A stretch of 64,000 nucleotides of DNA from Atopsyche davidsoni (Eukaryota > Arthropoda > Insecta > Trichoptera > Hydrobiosidae). Made by a program: the position numbers and the translations under genes. How positions within the stretch are numbered: the stretch's first letter is position 1; the number at the start of each line of letters is the position of its first letter. Shown piece after piece: positions 58,401 to 64,000 of the stretch. Under the pieces are notes generated by a model. It saw only the letters and a list, made by a program, of their open reading frames with translations, did not search any database and was not told the DNA's origin. The DNA lies in contig JAILWY010000004.1 in assembly GCA_022113835.1 (NCBI GenBank), positions 1,429,501 to 1,493,500 of the forward strand, in the 5' to 3' direction.

Positions 58401-60249
58401 ATCTCAATGCTTTAGTCGTTGAGAGCTTGATGTTTCATCCTAACTTTGGGCTTGGACTGGGATCACTTTACAAATTCATGAGGGGAAATGAAAGAAATCT
58501 GAGCTCAAAATTTAAAAATGAGAAGTTTATAACAACACTATTCTATAAAGGTAGAGGCAGATAGGCAAGTAGTAAAAAGCTACACTACTGTCTCTGCTCT
58601 ATCCAACTAGATTTGTTAGGAGGCCTTTGGTTCAGCTTTTGATACTCTCTTAAGATAATGGATCCTAGATGTTTATCTTTCATAATTTTTTTTTTTAAGA
58701 TAGTATGTAGACGATAATTTCTTGACGGACTTTTAGTTAAGCGGCATTGATTCATTAATGCACGAAGAGAATCCCGTTAACTTTGATTAATTATTAATAA
58801 AACATCCAAAAAGATCAATAGAATTATGCAGAGGCAGTGAAGCAAGTTGCTTTTCTTAACAGCTTAGGTTATAATTAACTTCCTTCTGCGAATTTGATTT
58901 TCACATAATAAATACTTTAGTGTGTTGAGTTCAAAATTTTATCACCTCGTAAAGTTTATAAACGAACTCTCTTGAAGCTGTGAAGTTTGCTGCATTGTTT
59001 GTAGGGCTACCAAAAAAATTGAAACAAATACAAAACGTCAGATAGATAATCATAAATACTGAGATTAAACATACAAAAAAAATTTTTTTCAATACCATCA
59101 CTCGTTGATGTATCATTCTCATGAACATTTAAATGGAAAAAGATACTATAAAAATATGTAGAAAGGTCTGTGTGTGAATTTAAAAAAAAACTGGGGGTTA
59201 GAACCGGTACCACTGAAACACAAGACGGGTAATCAGGCATTGCCAACCCTAAGTCTCTTTCCCCTTATAAGTTATTACCCAGTTCTTGGAATCGCAGTGA
59301 CAGCGTCCGAGTCTCCACTGCACTTGCTACTAAACATCCTCTGCCGCATTCCTGATTTTATTTTGGTTCCTGTGAAAGTTCTCGGAAATAAACTGGCTTT
59401 CCACTAACTCGGATTTCCTGCAACTCGTTCTAAATAATTTTTCTCTTTTTATCTTTATTGCTTTGGATGATTTGTATTTCAGTTTTATCGTTGCCAATTT
59501 TTTTGTTGCTGTAAAGAATGAAACTCTCCGAAGCTATATTCTTCAAGGTACAAAATATCATATAGCAGAGCCATCCAGTGAGTTCAAAATCTGTACAACT
59601 GGTTTTTTATGGTTAATAATTATTTAAAAAAATACAATAATCTATTTACCATTGTCTATAATGTACTATTTTTTGATTAAGTTGTAAAAAGTTACTAAAA
59701 TGTTTATGTTTAATTGTCTATAAAATATTTTAGCTCAAGCAATGCTCTATTGTGTATATGGACTGCATGCCTGTGTCTTGTTATTTTTGGTATTTAGTTA
59801 TTACCATCACAAAAGTTTCAATAAGATTTTTAGCCGGGATAGAAAATCAGATCCTGTCCAATAACAAGTAGATTCGGTTAAAAAATATACACAGATAGGA
59901 CAGGGGTATATTTTTATCGTAAACATGTATAGTTTAAGGAGTAAATTTCAAGTCCACACGTCGCCGGATAGCTGCACCATCTGTTGGTGTACCTTGTAAC
60001 TATTTTCTTGCTCTGGTTGATAAAACCGATCACTGTTTTGGTGACGCTTCAACATCTTATTGAAAATTATCACTTTTGCGAGTGTTCCTTGAATATTTTT
60101 GTTTTGTCAATAATATATTTAGCTATTGATGGCTTAAGACAACTATCAAAAACACAATTGATTGTTTGTGAAATAGGAATACTATTGACTGAACGTTTCT
60201 GCTATTTGATTTGTTTCCTATTCCATTAATAAACTGAATGATAAATTTT

Positions 60250-60330
60250 TGAATTACCTCGTGGTCAAGTGGTTGATGCAGTCGCTCGTAGACCATAGGA
60301 CAAGTACAATTCCATTCCAAGGGGACTGTG
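60250..60330 (+). repeat. tRNA-like A-box remnant (possible SINE)
   Basis: CCTCGTGGTCAAGTGGTTGATGC resembles a tRNA D-arm region. About 40 bases later an ACAAGTACAATTCC block stands where a B-box would be. Degenerate. Confidence 0.3.
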
Positions 60331-60800
60331 TGAAGTGTAGTCCTTCTTGCGTGATGACATACATTTTTGAGACATAGTGTACATAAAATATAATTTTTTA
60401 GATATTATTTAGAAATTTTTAGAATGTATCACTGGTAAAATTACTGGGTAATTTATATTTTGTGAATTTCCCTCGTTGGATTCTCTCTGCTTCCGTAATA
60501 TTCCTTGGACTGATTGATGCCCCGAATGCAGTGTGGATTTCAAAGGCAGCGACTGCCTCCTGGACAGTTGCCAGGTCTTCCAGACGTTTATTACCGTCGT
60601 CCGTTTATTCATCATTGCCGATATGATGGACTATTATCGACGCTGCTGATTTGTAAACGATTTATGTAATTTACTTTGAGCTTGAGGTTTGAAATGGCAC
60701 GCCTTTGCGAAATGCCGCTGGCCCCTTCGGTATTTTTCATAAAATTGATTATATGCAACACAAACTGTAGCAATTAAAACACAACTGTGAATTAATAATC

Positions 60801-60846
60801 AGACATAACGCAACCAATTGAAAACTCAATTGGTTGCGTTATGTCT
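60801..60846. repeat. Perfect 20-bp-arm inverted repeat (hairpin)
   Basis: Left arm AGACATAACGCAACCAATTG (60801-60820), 6-base spacer AAAACT, right arm (60827-60846) its exact reverse complement. No transposase or target duplication is evident beside it. Confidence 0.95.
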
Positions 60847-61619
60847 CTGACATTCACTATGTATAAAAGAAAATCATATTATAGAAAACCTGTTTCAGAA
60901 ACCACAACTTTTTACCTTTGGGCAATTTATAATATCAAAAAATTTGGTTTTTAACCCAGAACCAAGTGGTTTATGTGAGTATTCAAGAGGGAACTATTGA
61001 ATATTGAATATTTGTCAGATAAATAATATTTTATAGAACGACAGCGCTAGCCCCTCTAGTGAGCAGGTACAAAAACTGAAAATGTAGGGCAAAATAACAA
61101 AAAGACGACGCGTCTAATTTTAGATGTTTGATTTATGTATCTCAGACACTTATTGGCTTTTACATGCCCCCATTTATTCATTTTTATGTGAAAGATATTA
61201 AAATATATGAAAGGTATTATTAATTTAAGATGAATTACAAATGCAGTGAATATATTTACCACGACACCACCCATTTATTTTCCGGTTAATTTAAAAATGA
61301 TTTATGTATATATAATATATGTGTAGCATATATTCTTACGGGTAAATTTGGATGAAAAAAATAAATAATAAGCTTTTAAAAAGTAGATCGATGATAACTA
61401 TTAGAGAAATATTCTAATTGCTTAAAATATAAATCAATTAATAGAACAATAAATTACATAGTATTGTTAGGTAAACACTCTTTTATAAATATAAATTTTA
61501 AGTTGATAAGTGCTTGTTAAGAAATATCATATTTCAATGATAATAAATTACTGATTCTTGTCATATTATAATGCAAATTCTGTCTCATTCACAAACACCT
61601 GCAAAACTATCTGCATTTT

Positions 61620-61935
61620 TCCCAAATCTATTTCGGCCACAGACAAGAGAGTGCATTCCCTCCACATGTCGCGCTCGCGCCGTGCCAAGTATTGAGTGTT
61701 GCCGTTGCGTGCTATTTCCGTCGCGGTTATTTCCGTGCGTTACGAGGCGTGGACTCCCCGCGCCTGACAACACACACCGGGACTCAGTTATAGCCAGCTT
61801 CGGTCAGGAGACCACCTCCCCACCGTGACCCTCTGGTATCCGATTGTCCATTTTGGAAGTTTTGAAGGATATTTGTGTGTTGCACCCGGCCTGCGAGTGT
61901 GAGTGAGAAGTTGTGCTGCGCTTGAATAAAGGCAA
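61620..61935 (+). promoter_or_regulatory. CpG-rich block, possible promoter or 5' exon
   Basis: About 300 bp of CpG-rich DNA in AT-rich surroundings. It contains an arthropod initiator-like ACTCAGTTAT near 61782-61791 and ends in CTTGAATAAAG followed by GCAAGT, a weak donor-like site. No coding frame with a known domain. It could be the 5' untranslated exon of a gene running out of the window or an alternative DESI1 promoter. Confidence 0.3.
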
Positions 61936-62285
61936 GTCTATTTTTTGGCCAATACATTCCTGATTCAACTAAAAGTTTATTAAGACATAATTTTTTTTGT
62001 ATTTCAAGCGGTCGTTAACTTTTAATTTTTTTAAATTCAATTTTAAACTATTTACTATTTTCTGTGTTAAGCTAAGATTGCACTTCTGTGCATTGAATGC
62101 GTATAAATGTTATAAATCACTTTTAGTGCCTTTAATATAAACATATAAACGCTATTAGGTTTTTAGTATAAATTTTAAAGCACTGCTAAATGTATTTTTA
62201 AATTTGTAAAAAAAAAATTTAGTTTAAATTTTTAGTATTTCTGCGATTAAAGCTGCAAATTTTGTAGCATTTTCTCAATTGAAGA

Positions 62286-62360
62286 TAGTGACGGGATAGC
62301 TCAGTGATTAGAGCAGGAAGCATGCATTTTTAATCGTGCGATGAATGCCTGTGACATTTA
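62286..62360 (+). repeat. tRNA-derived SINE remnant
   Basis: GGGATAGCTCAGTGATTAGAGCA is a near-perfect tRNA 5' half (D-arm and A-box). The downstream half does not complete an anticodon or T-arm (AATCGTGCGATGAATGCC in its place), so it is a decayed SINE head rather than a tRNA gene. Confidence 0.5.
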
Positions 62361-64000
62361 AATGAATAAAGAGCTATTTTTAAAGTAATTTTCTTTATTT
62401 TAGTTATTTTTTAGTTTTAAACTAAATTCGTCTTAACGTGGTTCATGGTATTTCAAAGCTTAGATGTCTATTTATAAATGTATTTTCCCCCATGTGTTGT
62501 AGTTAAAAATAAACCCTGTGTGCTCCGTTTAAACCAGAGACAAGAACCATAAACTCACTTCCTGCTTTATGTTACCGCATTTTAAAATAACACGTGTTGT
62601 TTTCATATTTTTTCTTACAGACGGAATCCATTCTTATGTATATTTATGTATTTATTGGGGACGTGCTCACCACGTAACATACGTCAAATAAATCTATCCT
62701 TGGCTGTTTTAAAATAAAAAAATAAACCATACATAATTTGAAAGTAATTATTAAATTATTATATGCAGTATTACAATGAAATAATTCACTTGCATTCTTA
62801 CAGTTATTCATTGATTCATTCGTAGTATAGAATCGACGATTGAATAAGGCTCAAAAATCATTTTGCCCTTTCTTAAATACAAGGCAAAAATTTGTAATAT
62901 TTGTATATATTTAATTTTTTTTATTCACTGAGCACTCTCTATTCAGCACATATTAATATAAAAGCCAATTATAGAATTCAACAATATAATATCTTAGAAG
63001 TATGATTCTCTTTTATACGTTTGTCTTATAAAAAAGAATAGTTTGATATGTTGCGACTATACACAAATCATACTATTTATTTTATTTTTATCAGGCTTAA
63101 AATAAAGCCATGGAATTCGAATATGTAAGCGAACTATAGAATTAAAAAAAAAAATATATTTTTTATATTTTTCTGTTTTGATAATACCATAATTAGACTG
63201 ATTTGTGGCATTACAATATTAACTTTTATTTTAAATCAAAATCACTCAAATATTTCAATTGAATATGTATTGTGATTCGTATATTTGTATAAGACTGGAG
63301 AGAACGTTCTAGAAGAGTTATTTTGGAATGTAGTGTCAAGACAAAGCACGAATTCAAGTCTTTGCCAAAATCAGGGTTAAGGATGCTTATCGTTGGCAAC
63401 GGAATATTCCCAACGATTCCACGCATTCTGAAACTCCATCCAATTAATTAACAGGTGATTTAAATTACATTCTGGGACTTAGCGTAAACGAAATGTCAGG
63501 GTATGAATTTATAAATAGTTTGTTTTGAATACGTCGCTGTGGCGTCGGCGTGTGCAGCGCGTATGCTCCTAAAATGACTCATTTTGTAATTTTTGAGTGT
63601 GCAACCTTGAAGTGATCTTCACTTTCAAAACAAAAAAAATAAACAAAAAATGTCAGTGTGCTTTTGTTTCTTCATGCTTCTAATATTTTAAATACATTTT
63701 TCTGTCATTGTATATAAAATGAGTATATGTATAAAGTAATTTTATAAATTGTTTTAAGGCTTTTTTTTATCAAACCAATGAAGACTGATATTTCTATATA
63801 TTTAACATAAACTTTTTCCTATCATAATTTTAAAAAGTTTGATTGGTAGAGATGATATTTTACAAAAATACTTCTAGTTCATTATTATTATTAAAAGTAT
63901 TTCAAATGGAGACTGCTTACAACCTAATCTACCTATGTTTTGCGGCTGGTAATCGTTGTGGGGCTACTGTAGCTGCTCCGGCTTTATGATCAAGTGGTTC
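62361..64000. other. AT-rich end of the window, no gene recognised
   Basis: No exon, RNA gene or mobile element could be supported on either strand. Short poly-A/poly-T runs only. A brief CpG-rich stretch at 63530-63570. Confidence 0.6.

Noticed and set aside
62286..62360. Possible tRNA gene
   Set aside because: Only the 5' half is tRNA-like; no anticodon arm, T-arm or acceptor pairing.
1..64000. CRISPR arrays, operons, bacterial-style promoters or terminators
   Set aside because: The window is eukaryotic nuclear DNA; no regularly spaced identical repeats with unique spacers were seen.

Overview
The window looks like nuclear DNA of a holometabolous insect, most likely a moth or butterfly. 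It is AT-rich with islands of GC-rich coding sequence. Genes are split by large introns with GT-AG borders. Remnants of mariner, hAT, Ty3/gypsy and tRNA-derived elements are scattered through it. The taxonomic call is an inference from gene sequence style and repeat content, not from a marker gene.

Four protein-coding genes are well supported. (1) Atg18a/WIPI2, + strand, about 8.6-16.8 kb: six exons give the part of the WD-repeat autophagy protein from the third propeller blade or so to the stop. The first ~95 residues are not found in the window. (2) Npl4 (NPLOC4), - strand, 45.0 down to 22.0 kb: eleven exons rebuild a complete 626-residue ubiquitin-binding p97/VCP cofactor, convergent with Atg18a. 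(3) An intronless-CDS RING/B-box/coiled-coil/cyclophilin-like protein, + strand, 27.95-29.83 kb, lies inside a 13.2-kb intron of Npl4 on the opposite strand. Its cyclophilin-type domain has lost the catalytic residues. (4) DESI1 (PPPDE-family deSUMOylating isopeptidase), + strand, starts at 47.98 kb and diverges from Npl4. Only its first two coding exons are inside the window; the catalytic-cysteine exon must lie beyond 64 kb or was missed.

Mobile DNA is concentrated in Npl4 introns. There is a 2.6-kb internally deleted Ty3/gypsy-type LTR retrotransposon with two 320-bp LTRs that read as identical, flanked by a 4-bp target duplication. There is a ~1.1-kb hAT transposase relic flanked by 8-bp direct repeats, a hAT-type MITE that fills most of a 383-bp intron, and a 266-bp mariner remnant. 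Elsewhere there are tRNA-like SINE remnants, a ~185-bp tandem repeat, TA and GA microsatellites and a perfect 20-bp-arm hairpin.

Layout: 0-8.6 kb, no recognised coding exon, with a GC-rich patch at 7.1-7.3 kb carrying a perfect CLEAR-type E-box; 8.6-16.8 kb, Atg18a; 16.8-22.0 kb, intergenic and 3' UTRs; 22.0-45.0 kb, Npl4 with nested gene and transposons; 45.0-48.0 kb, divergent intergenic/promoter region; 48.0-64.0 kb, DESI1 exons and a long downstream intron or intergenic stretch with a few unexplained GC-rich islands. Functionally, three of the four genes (Npl4, DESI1, the RING protein) belong to ubiquitin/SUMO biology and one to autophagy. Nothing in the sequence shows that this grouping is more than coincidence.
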